Origin: RGIG3102 sp964525015
GTDB lineage: Bacteria; Bacillota; Clostridia; Oscillospirales; Ruminococcaceae
NCBI GenBank assembly: GCA_964525015.1
Contig: CAZGFY010000017.1
Location: 1-47,690 of the forward strand
Direction: 5' to 3'
DNA length: 47,690 nucleotides
The position numbers and the translations under genes are program-made. The notes beneath the pieces were generated by a model, which saw nothing but the letters and a program-made list of their open reading frames with translations, had not been told where the DNA came from and ran no database searches. This document shows positions 40,465-47,690 of this stretch, piece after piece. Each line of letters opens with the position of its first letter. Position 1 is the stretch's first letter.

Positions 40465-42456
40465 TTATTCTGCCCAGTTTGCTTCGATTATTGCATACGG
40501 CCAGCCCCACATTGGACCAGTGTTAAAGTTTTCTAAATCCGCATTGTATAAATCGTGATAATCGTTCGCATAGATTGGCAGAAGTGGATTTTCTTGGTTT
40601 GCAAGTTTTACCCATTCTTGATACGCAGTTTGATATTGCAGTTTGCCTTCTTCAGTTGTTGGGTCTGCAAATCTCATTTCTTCTAATAGCCTATCATTTT
40701 CTTCATTTACCCAGCGAAGAGTGTTTACAGATGTTTGCTCACCATAAGGGTATACAAAGTTTGAGTGATATTGTGAGTAGCCATCAAATTCAACTAAGAA
40801 GCCATAACCTAATGCGAACCCATTATACATTCTGTCTGTTTCAGGTTGCAGCCCATTGTAGTGATCTAGTAAAACTGCAAAGTCTACTATATCTATAACA
40901 AATTTAATTCCACTTTCTTCAACTGTATTCGCTAAAGTGTTATTTAAATAATCTGACCACGCAGTATTACCACAAGCAATACGGATTTCTGCTGTTTCAC
41001 CATTTTTTTCATAAATGCCATCGGCATTCATTTCCCAGCCCGCCTCTTCAAGCACGCTTCTTGCTTTTGCTGGATCAAATGTTAGTGGGTCGATATTTTC
41101 TTCTATCCATTGCTCATCAATCATCCAGAAGTGTGGCGAATATGGCGCCGGAACAGCTGAGCCATAAGGGCCAGTCATAAAATCCACAAATGTTTCTTTG
41201 TCAAATGCATAAGCAATAGCTAAACGCATTTCAGGATATTGAGTTGCGCCAAAATCATTATGCCAGCCGATATATCCATAGCCATGACGAACATAGTTAT
41301 TATAAGCTAAATCTTCTGGAACAGCTTTAACTGAATCAATATATGATTCTTGGATTTGACCTGACATCAAATCAATTTCTCCAGCTAGTAGCATATCAAT
41401 TTTCGTTTCACTTGGAACAATTTGAACGACTATATTTTCAATATTCGGTGTATTACCATTCATATTGCCAGTGTAGTATTCATTAATTGTTAATTTAACA
41501 TCTGAGCCTGGGTTCCATTCAACAATTTTATATGGTCCAATACCAATTGGATTGTGAACAAATTCAGCGTGAATAGTATTACAATCTATAGCCCCGTCTG
41601 GTGATAATTGATGCTCTGCATACATATAGTAGTTAAATTCTGTTTTAATTGTAAATGTTGGTTCTGAGATAGTGAATGCAATTGTGTAATCATCAATCAC
41701 TTCCATTCCTAGTAAAGATTTATCTGGAGTGCCAGCTACCACTGATTCATAGTAAGCGTCAAATCCTGCTAAAAATCTTGGCTGGTATGAGCCTGAGCCT
41801 TTTGATTGGATAAAGGTTGGATCTGAATACATATAGTATGTAAATGCTATATCAGCCGTTGTGAAAGCTTCGCCGTCTGAGAATTTAATATCTTCTTTTA
41901 ATTTAAAAGTCCAAACTTCGTATACTTCTGATTTTGTGTCTTTTAATAGTGCAATTTCATCTGCAATCCTTGAAACTTCTGCCTTTGCCTCATCCAGAGA
42001 AGTTTGGTCTGCATCTTCTAGCTTTGCATCCTCATCTTCAGCTTGCATTTGAGCTAGTTTATCATTTAGCTCTGATACTACTTTTTCATAAGGAAGGCTT
42101 TCTGCTGTTAGAGCGTCAACCTTTGTTTGGTAATCTGGATCGTAATTTGGATTTTCGATTTTTTCAGTTTCGTAGCTTTCCATATAATGTGCTAAAACGA
42201 GTTCATTATCTGCACTTGGTGTAAAAAATCCGTCATTACCATCTACAAGTTTACGAACATTTGTATCATAGCCTGAGCCACCCCACCCAAGTAGGAACTC
42301 ACCTGCGAATGATGGATCGCCCACAATAAAGGCTCTATCCGATGTTGATGTAGTAGTAATATCTGCTGTATCACCGTCTGTTTGTGTATCGCTAGAACAT
42401 GCAACTAAACTTAATGTTAATGCGCTAGCTAAAAGTATTGCTAATAGTTTTTTCAT
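40465..42456 (-). CDS. Oligopeptide-binding lipoprotein (SBP_bac_5), copy 3
   Basis: A 663-residue paralogue of the two downstream binding proteins (lipobox LVAC at residue 20, AAGGAGG before the ATG). The helical insertion is about ten residues longer than in copies 1 and 2 and more clearly coiled-coil-like (VVSELNDKLAQMQAEDEDAK...LDEAKAEVSRIADEIALL). The binding core is conserved (IGIGPYKIVEWNPGSDVKL; AYAFDKETFVDFMTGPYG). It is the most distal copy from the permease genes and has its own promoter and terminator. Confidence 0.95.
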   Translation of the reverse strand: MKKLLAILLASALTLSLVACSSDTQTDGDTADITTTSTSDRAFIVGDPSFAGEFLLGWGGSGYDTNVRKLVDGNDGFFTPSADNELVLAHYMESYETEKIENPNYDPDYQTKVDALTAESLPYEKVVSELNDKLAQMQAEDEDAKLEDADQTSLDEAKAEVSRIADEIALLKDTKSEVYEVWTFKLKEDIKFSDGEAFTTADIAFTYYMYSDPTFIQSKGSGSYQPRFLAGFDAYYESVVAGTPDKSLLGMEVIDDYTIAFTISEPTFTIKTEFNYYMYAEHQLSPDGAIDCNTIHAEFVHNPIGIGPYKIVEWNPGSDVKLTINEYYTGNMNGNTPNIENIVVQIVPSETKIDMLLAGEIDLMSGQIQESYIDSVKAVPEDLAYNNYVRHGYGYIGWHNDFGATQYPEMRLAIAYAFDKETFVDFMTGPYGSAVPAPYSPHFWMIDEQWIEENIDPLTFDPAKARSVLEEAGWEMNADGIYEKNGETAEIRIACGNTAWSDYLNNTLANTVEESGIKFVIDIVDFAVLLDHYNGLQPETDRMYNGFALGYGFLVEFDGYSQYHSNFVYPYGEQTSVNTLRWVNEENDRLLEEMRFADPTTEEGKLQYQTAYQEWVKLANQENPLLPIYANDYHDLYNADLENFNTGPMWGWPYAIIEANWAE

Positions 42457-42665
42457 TGTTGTTTCCTCCTTGTTTTGATAATCTTACATTAAGTATAATA
42501 CGGTTTCAACAAAAGTCAACACAGGGTTTCAAGGCTTTTTACTTTATTTAATTAAGCGCTTAAGGGTGAATAAATTTATTAAATTAATCAACATCTATTG
42601 TTTCAACTTGATTAATATAGTTAATTGTCATATTCAATTTTAATATCATGCTTAATGGTGATATA

Positions 42666-42715
42666 TACCAATCTTTCACACTCTAAACACATCTTAATTT
42701 TCACTTTAAACAAAG
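42666..42715. repeat. Conserved distal element R, copy 3
   Basis: TACCAATCTTTCACACTCTA at one end and AATTTTCACTTTAAACAAAG at the other; about 40 of 50 positions match copy 2. It lies 210 bp upstream of the ATG and 147 bp upstream of the -35 box, a near-constant distance in all three copies. Confidence 0.7.
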
Positions 42716-42875
42716 GCCTAGTGCAATACTACAAATACCTTTATAAAAACACATCTTCTTTTTTCATTTTAAACAAATACAAGCTTTCGCTTATTTTTTT
42801 TAACATTTTATTTTTCAAGCTTTATTTTATAAGTTTCAATTGATAATCTTTTATGTATTATATTATTAAAAAAAC

Positions 42876-42908
42876 AAAAATGTGTATAAAAAAATCATAC
42901 ACATTTTT
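42876..42908 (-). terminator. Terminator of the MFS transporter gene
   Basis: A 12-bp perfect stem (42876-42887 with 42897-42908) followed on the minus strand by a long T-rich tract (TTTTTGTTTTTTTTAATAA). Confidence 0.85.
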
Positions 42909-42911
42909 TAG

Positions 42912-44138
42912 TTATTTATTTTCTTGTATTGGGGCAATTCTTGCCACTATTAAATTTACTAGAGATAAAAAAGCTGCAAATAAAAATATGTAATGTGCCC
43001 CAAAAGTTTCCCACACCCATCCTGATAGATATGAGCAGGTTATTGCTATAACATGATCTAACGACATTCCGAATGAAATAGTTGGCATTACTTCGCTTTT
43101 ATCTAATGCTATATTATTTAAATAAACAGTTCGTATAAATCCCATTTGATTAGACATTCTATCAATAATAAATATCCCACAAGTTATAATAGCCGCCACT
43201 CCTGCTGTACTAAAATTGCCATTTGATAAATTAAACACCATATAAGCAAAGGCTAAGTAAACACCAATAAACGACCAAGCGTCGGCATATAGCATTGTTC
43301 TAATACCAAACTTATCAAGGCATTTACCTAAAAACGGCATAAAGAAAATCCCAAGTATTGAGCTTAAAATTAATAATACCGACATAGTGTCTGCGCCTTG
43401 ATTTAGCATATCTATAATAACCCAAGGAGCATAAACGATAACAACTTGTTTTTGAACTCCGTGCATTGTTGCAAGTAGATAATAATACTTATATTCTTTT
43501 CTTATTATAATTTTAGGTGGAGATACAATCGAAGATGTAACGCATTTATTTAGATAAATCAAAAGCATTGTTGCCATAGCAAAGCAAATTCCAGCTAAAA
43601 CAAACGATAGCTTAATATCTGTTTTAAAAGATAATACATCATATCTAAACCCCAAGAACACTATAATTGATGCCACTAATCCAAAAGCTGTGTACACCCC
43701 TTTAACATTTCCTATATGTTTTCCAAGTTGACCGTCTTTTTTAGCTGAAAAAATAGAAATCGCAAGACTGTCTTGCAGTGGTAAATACATATGTATTCCC
43801 ATAGAGTATATAAATAATACTGCCGTCATCATATAAAAATTCGGGGTCCAGAATGCTAATATAGTTATGCCAAACATCGCAACTCCTTGAGCAATTGCAG
43901 CTATTTTAATATCACCTAGTCTTGCTAAAAAAGCCAAAACAAATACAGCAATCACCCCTGGAAATTCACGAGGTATTTCAATAAATCCACGCTGAACAGC
44001 CGTTATATCATAGGCATCTTTATAATAATTTGCTAGTATGTTTTCACTAAAGCCACAAGCAAGGGCAACAAAGGAAACTGCTATTAAATATACTAAAACC
44101 ACATTTCCTTTGCTTTCTTTTGTTTTTATTTCACTCAT
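42912..44138 (-). CDS. Major facilitator superfamily transporter
   Basis: A 408-residue protein with about twelve hydrophobic helices in two halves and a central loop near residues 190-210. The loop after helix 2 has the MFS-like LARLGDIK, and the equivalent in the second half is GKCLDKFGIRTM. The substrate is not predictable; no regulator or enzyme gene is attached. It has its own promoter at 44173-44201 and a strong terminator, so it is a single-gene unit downstream of the flavodiiron gene. Confidence 0.88.
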   Translation of the reverse strand: MSEIKTKESKGNVVLVYLIAVSFVALACGFSENILANYYKDAYDITAVQRGFIEIPREFPGVIAVFVLAFLARLGDIKIAAIAQGVAMFGITILAFWTPNFYMMTAVLFIYSMGIHMYLPLQDSLAISIFSAKKDGQLGKHIGNVKGVYTAFGLVASIIVFLGFRYDVLSFKTDIKLSFVLAGICFAMATMLLIYLNKCVTSSIVSPPKIIIRKEYKYYYLLATMHGVQKQVVIVYAPWVIIDMLNQGADTMSVLLILSSILGIFFMPFLGKCLDKFGIRTMLYADAWSFIGVYLAFAYMVFNLSNGNFSTAGVAAIITCGIFIIDRMSNQMGFIRTVYLNNIALDKSEVMPTISFGMSLDHVIAITCSYLSGWVWETFGAHYIFLFAAFLSLVNLIVARIAPIQENK

Positions 44139-44172
44139 TATAACCTCTTATATCATTTTAATTTTAATATTA

Positions 44173-44201
44173 ATTATATACTTATATTAAATAAAAAGCA
44201 A
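44173..44201 (-). promoter_or_regulatory. Promoter of the MFS transporter gene
   Basis: TTGCTT (44196-44201), 17-nt spacer and perfect TATAAT (44173-44178) on the minus strand, in the 75-bp gap after the flavodiiron gene. Confidence 0.6.
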
Positions 44202-44213
44202 TGATATAAATTA

Positions 44214-45389
44214 TTAATTAAGCTCACATATTTCTTTTGCAAGAAGATTTATTTCTTTTTTAGTTTTATCATTTAAGCTTGAAAGTAAAGTTATATTATT
44301 CTCAAAGTAATTTATGTTTTTGCATTTTTCAAAGCTACCAATTATTAATTTTTTCACCACTGGAGCCCACGAGCCATTTTCAATTATTCCAATTGATTTA
44401 TTTTGAAAGTTCCTTGCTACTAATGCATTGATATAATTTTGCATTACAGGAAATAGCCCAGCATTATAAGTTATCCCTGCAATTATAATATTTTTATATC
44501 TAAAGCTTTCTGATATTATTTTAGATATATCATCTCTTGCTAAATCATAAATCACCACATCTGTTTTTCCCATTTCTTTTAAAGTATTATACAAAAGTTC
44601 TGCTGCTTTTTTAGTGTGATTATAAGCAGATGCATATGCAATTAATACGCCATCTTTTTCATTTTCATAACTCGACCAAATGTTATAATACTCTATATAC
44701 TTATCTAATTTTTCATCTAAAATAGGTCCGTGCAATGAGCATATAATTTTTATATCATAAGCTAAAACTTTTTTAATTAAATTTTGAACTTGCACGCCAT
44801 ATTTTGAAACAATACCTATATAATATCTTGATGCTTCTTCTACCCATTCTTCTAAACTAATTTTATTATCTTCATAAACTCCAAAAGTTCCAAATGCATC
44901 TGCTGAAAAAAGTATTTTTGAATATTCATCGTAAGTTACAAAAACTTCTGGCCAATGAACCATTGGCGCAAACATAAAATTAAAAGTATGTTTTCCTGTT
45001 GTTAATATATCTTTATCTTTGATTACAATTTTTTCAATTTCTAAATCTAGCTGAAAAAACTGATTTATCATCGCAAAACTCTTAGTATTTGCAACAATTT
45101 TTGTTTTTGGATATTTTTTAATAAATTCTTTTAAACTTCCTGAATGATCAGGCTCTAAATGCTGAATAATTAGATATTCTGGCTGTTTATCACCTATAAT
45201 TTTTTCAATATTATCCAGCCATTCACAAGAAAAATTCGCATCAACAGTATCAAAAATTGTTATCTTATCATCTAAAACTATATACGAATTATACATCATA
45301 CCATTTTCAACTGGGTATTGACCTTCAAATAAATCAATCTCAAAATCTTTTACACCAATATTTATAATATCTTCATTTATATAAATCAT
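44214..45389 (-). CDS. Flavodiiron protein (A-type flavoprotein, FprA family)
   Basis: A 391-residue cytoplasmic enzyme that reduces O2 to water and/or NO to N2O in anaerobes. The N-terminal MBL-fold diiron domain has all ligands: H77, E79, D81 and H82 (HLEPDHSG), H145 (MVHWPE), D164 (SADAFG) and H220 (CSLHGP). The C-terminal flavodoxin domain (from about 245, LIAYASAYNHTKKAAE) binds FMN. There is no fused rubredoxin, so it is the basic class A form and needs a separate electron donor. It supports an anaerobic, oxygen-defended lifestyle. Confidence 0.95.
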   Translation of the reverse strand: MIYINEDIINIGVKDFEIDLFEGQYPVENGMMYNSYIVLDDKITIFDTVDANFSCEWLDNIEKIIGDKQPEYLIIQHLEPDHSGSLKEFIKKYPKTKIVANTKSFAMINQFFQLDLEIEKIVIKDKDILTTGKHTFNFMFAPMVHWPEVFVTYDEYSKILFSADAFGTFGVYEDNKISLEEWVEEASRYYIGIVSKYGVQVQNLIKKVLAYDIKIICSLHGPILDEKLDKYIEYYNIWSSYENEKDGVLIAYASAYNHTKKAAELLYNTLKEMGKTDVVIYDLARDDISKIISESFRYKNIIIAGITYNAGLFPVMQNYINALVARNFQNKSIGIIENGSWAPVVKKLIIGSFEKCKNINYFENNITLLSSLNDKTKKEINLLAKEICELN

Positions 45390-45471
45390 TTTATTAATCC
45401 TTTCAATTTATATTATTGTCTTTCATATCTATATTATCATATTTATATTAATTTAGTAAAGTGAAAATAAT

Positions 45472-45498
45472 AAAACAGCAGTTAAAAACTGCTGTTTT
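45472..45498 (-). terminator. Terminator of the znu operon
   Basis: A perfect 12-bp stem AAAACAGCAGTT/AACTGCTGTTTT with a 3-nt loop, six bases after the znuB stop. The minus-strand tail is ATTATTTTCAC. Confidence 0.75.
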
Positions 45499-45503
45499 AT
45501 CCT

Positions 45504-46337
45504 TTATGATTTAATTTTTGAAGCACCTGCAAATCCAACAAAAACAATTAGATTTACAGTTACAATTGTACTTCCCACTGGCGTGCCATATAAAATAGAA
45601 ATAATTATTCCAGTAAATGCAGCTAAAACTGATATTGCTGATGATGATATAATAACAGCTTTAAAATTCTTAAACACTCTCATTGAAGATAATGCTGGAA
45701 AAACCACTAGTGCACTTATTAATAAAGAGCCAACTAAATTCATCGCCACAACTATTACCGCTGCAATAGTTATAGCTATAATTAAGTTATACAAATCCGC
45801 TTTTATCCCCGTTGCCTTTGCAAAATTTTCATCAAAGGTAACTGAAAAAATTTTATTATAAAATAAAATAAATATCACCACAACTGAAACGGATAAAACT
45901 AAACTTATCAACACATCAGCTTGTGTAAGCGTTAGAATAGAAGTTGAGCCAAACAATGTTGTACAAACATCTCCTGCAAGATTAGTTGACACTTCAAACA
46001 CATTCATTAATAAATATCCAACTGCTAAAGAGCCAACTGACATCATTGCAATTGCAGCATCACCATTAATTTTTGCATTTTGACCTATTCTAAGTAGTAG
46101 CACAGCACTCAAAGCCGTTATAGGAAAAACTAATAATTCTTGATTAGTTAAATCTAAAACTGAAGCGATTGCAATTGCACCAAAAGCAATGTGTGAGAGC
46201 CCATCACCTATGTATGAAAGCCTTTTTAAAACTAATGTTGCACCTAGTAAAGAAGAGCAAAATGCAATAAGCACCCCAACTATTAATGCATACACAACAA
46301 AAGGATATGATAAATATTCAATTAATTTTTCAATCAT
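45504..46337 (-). CDS. znuB: Metal (zinc/manganese) ABC transporter permease
   Basis: A 277-residue permease of the ABC-3 family, with about eight hydrophobic helices. Family segments include LVLKRLSYIGDGLSHIAFGAIAI near the N-terminus and VVAMNLVGSLLISALVVFPAL in the middle. It starts at the stop of the ATPase gene (one-base overlap at 46337). Together with the ATPase and the His-rich binding protein it forms a ZnuABC/AdcABC-type importer. Zinc is favoured by the binding protein; manganese cannot be excluded. Confidence 0.93.
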   Translation of the reverse strand: MIEKLIEYLSYPFVVYALIVGVLIAFCSSLLGATLVLKRLSYIGDGLSHIAFGAIAIASVLDLTNQELLVFPITALSAVLLLRIGQNAKINGDAAIAMMSVGSLAVGYLLMNVFEVSTNLAGDVCTTLFGSTSILTLTQADVLISLVLSVSVVVIFILFYNKIFSVTFDENFAKATGIKADLYNLIIAITIAAVIVVAMNLVGSLLISALVVFPALSSMRVFKNFKAVIISSSAISVLAAFTGIIISILYGTPVGSTIVTVNLIVFVGFAGASKIKS

Positions 46338-47011
46338 TATTGTTCATTTCCTCTCTCAAAGTCTTCTTTCGTAATTAAATCCACACCATTAGTATTTAAT
46401 TGAATTATATAATTTGCATCCGAAATCACATCATCAAGATTATGAGTAATCATTATTATTGTAATTCCTTCTTTATTTAAAAGTTTAATAAGCTTATAGA
46501 ATTCAGCTGTCGTTTCAATATCAAGTCCAGCCGTTGGCTCATCTAATAATAAAACTTTATTAGTCGCACAAAGTGCCCTTGCTAAAAGCACTCTTTGTTG
46601 CTGTCCTCCTGATAGTTCGCTATAGCTTCTCTTTTTCAAATTCAAAATGTTTAATTTTTCTAGCATATCAAACGCTAATTTTTTTTCTGCCTTATTATAA
46701 AATGGTCTTATTCCTATCTTATTTAAACATCCTGACAATACAACTTCATAAACCGAAGCTGGAAAATCTTTTTGAACCTGTGTTTGCTGTGGAAGATAAC
46801 CTATATCAGTTGATGATAAATCTCTATCCATAATGATGCTTCCTTTAATCGGTTCAATTAACCCAAGCATTGTTTTAACAAGCGTGCTTTTCCCCGCCCC
46901 ATTTTCGCCTACAATACATACATAAGACTTCGATGGTATTGTTAGGTTAATATCCTTGTGCAATGGTATATTATTATATCCCACTGATAAATCACTTAAA
47001 ATAATTTCCAT
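46337..47011 (-). CDS. znuC: Metal (zinc/manganese) ABC transporter ATPase
   Basis: A 224-residue ABC ATPase of the ZnuC/AdcC/MntB type. Walker A is GENGAGKS, Q-loop YLPQQ, signature SELSGGQQQRV, Walker B VLLLDEPTAGLD and the switch His in MITHNLDD. It overlaps the permease gene by one base and lies 79 bp after the binding-protein gene. A short conventional member with no extra domain. Confidence 0.94.
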   Translation of the reverse strand: MEIILSDLSVGYNNIPLHKDINLTIPSKSYVCIVGENGAGKSTLVKTMLGLIEPIKGSIIMDRDLSSTDIGYLPQQTQVQKDFPASVYEVVLSGCLNKIGIRPFYNKAEKKLAFDMLEKLNILNLKKRSYSELSGGQQQRVLLARALCATNKVLLLDEPTAGLDIETTAEFYKLIKLLNKEGITIIMITHNLDDVISDANYIIQLNTNGVDLITKEDFERGNEQ

Positions 47012-47090
47012 TTTTAATTATCCTTTATAAAATTTGTGCTATTCAAAATAGTATCAAAGTAGCACAAATAAATTAAATATAACTCGCTAT

Positions 47091-47690
47091 CTACTCACCT
47101 AAAGCGATTTTTAAAACTTCTAGATTTTCTTTCATATAATTATAGTATGAAGCACCCTCTTCTATTTCTTCGCTTGTTACTGATTGAATTGAATTAAGCA
47201 TTAGAGTTTCGCTATCCTTATCTACTGAATTATTATTAACCGTTTGTGCTAACTCTGTTAATCCATTATCAATAACAATTATATTATTTATATCATATTC
47301 ATCAACCTTTTGAGCTAAAAATGTGATAGTTTCAAAACTCGCCTCTGTTTCAGCTGAGCAACCTTGGAATGCAGCATAGTAGTTTATATCATAGTCCTCC
47401 ATCATATATAAAAACGGAAATCTGTCTGCAAAAATAATTGTATCTCTGCTTGATTCATCAATAATATTTTTATATTCAGCATCTAAATCAGACAATGTTT
47501 GTATATATTCATTTGCATTTTCTAGATAAGTTTGAGCATTGTCAGCATCAATTTTTGATATTTCATCTTTGATAATTTCGCAAACTTGGATTGCATTATT
47601 TAAAGACAACCAAACGTGCTCGTCTTCGTGCCCAGCTGCGTTCTCGTCTTCGTGTGCGTGCTCATCTTCGTGTGCATGCTCGTCTTCGTG
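47091..47690 (-). CDS. znuA: Zinc-binding lipoprotein of the ABC importer (partial, C-terminal 199 residues)
   Basis: The C-terminal part of a ZnuA/AdcA-type binding protein; the start lies beyond the right edge. The frame stays open to the last base. Its first visible residues are a His-rich acidic repeat (HEDEHA-HEDEHA-HEDEN, then HEDEHVW), the zinc-collecting loop typical of zinc rather than manganese receptors. The lobe-2 metal site is unusual: where ZnuA has FHDAYGY this protein has FADRFPF, and a GCSAETEASF segment follows. A TTG at 47609 is only an internal Leu codon, not a start. First gene of the znuA-znuC-znuB operon. Confidence 0.9.
   Translation of the reverse strand, partial: HEDEHAHEDEHAHEDENAAGHEDEHVWLSLNNAIQVCEIIKDEISKIDADNAQTYLENANEYIQTLSDLDAEYKNIIDESSRDTIIFADRFPFLYMMEDYDINYYAAFQGCSAETEASFETITFLAQKVDEYDINNIIVIDNGLTELAQTVNNNSVDKDSETLMLNSIQSVTSEEIEEGASYYNYMKENLEVLKIALGE

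Larger units (their letters stand above)
42457..42911 (-). promoter_or_regulatory. Upstream region of binding-protein copy 3
   Basis: This 455-bp gap has no convincing gene. Promoter: TTGACT (42514-42519), 16 nt, TATACT (42492-42497), the same pattern as copy 2. Element R lies at 42666-42715. A dyad AAGCGCTT is seen at 42553-42560. The MFS-gene terminator lies at 42876-42908. Confidence 0.75.

Noticed and set aside
35649..42456. Assembly artefact producing three copies of a binding-protein gene
   Set aside because: The three copies differ throughout in length, linker, insertion and intergenic sequence, so they are real diverged paralogues.
42625..42843. 72-codon plus-strand frame upstream of binding-protein copy 3
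   Set aside because: It covers the conserved element R, lacks a ribosome site and encodes AT-rich Phe/Ile/Lys sequence expected by chance.

Overview
The window is a 47.7 kb stretch of low-GC (visibly about one-third G+C) Gram-positive chromosome. It most resembles an anaerobic member of the Clostridia. The support is a dgt-dnaG-rpoD operon, consensus TTGACA/TATAAT promoters, AGGAGG-type ribosome sites, lipoprotein signal peptides, a sodium-pump oxaloacetate decarboxylase and a flavodiiron protein. I cannot fix the genus from the sequence. I see no tRNA, rRNA, insertion sequence, prophage or CRISPR array, and gene order looks like ordinary chromosome.

Left part (1-9660, nearly all minus strand): the 5' end of rpoB behind its own consensus promoter and a leader of about 335 nt; a small zinc-ribbon membrane protein; an Rrf2 regulator; the dgt-dnaG-rpoD replication/transcription operon; a YigZ-family protein; rpmE; and a phosphohexomutase. 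Next (9879-15623, plus strand) come a YifB/ComM-type AAA+ protein and three envelope genes (GT-C-like membrane protein, MBOAT acyltransferase, SGNH-like partner) that look like a polymer-modification operon.

Middle (15648-21960): an oxaloacetate decarboxylase sodium pump in four separate genes (gamma, beta, biotin carrier, alpha). It is divergent from a LysR regulator, with a perfect operator-like palindrome between them. An RraA-family aldolase/decarboxylase and a small XRE regulator-membrane protein pair follow. The XRE pair has a consensus promoter with two copies of an operator.

The most interesting region (21962-30209) is a tightly packed minus-strand run: metallo-beta-lactamase-fold hydrolase, GAF-HD-GYP phosphohydrolase, FecR-domain exported protein with an extreme Asp/Glu tail, CHASE2 class III adenylate cyclase, and cytoplasmic alpha-amylase. 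It reads as a complete cyclic-nucleotide signalling cassette (sensor, cyclase, candidate hydrolases) wired to alpha-glucan breakdown. A divergent gene encodes an exported RsgI-like protein with three PepSY repeats.

Right part (30296-47690): an oligopeptide ABC transporter (oppBCDF-like) whose OppF ATPase carries a coiled-coil insertion of about 170 residues. Three tandem paralogous binding proteins each carry a helical insertion of about 70-80 residues and share an upstream architecture. After these come an MFS transporter, a flavodiiron protein and a znuABC-type metal importer whose binding protein runs off the window edge with a His-rich loop.
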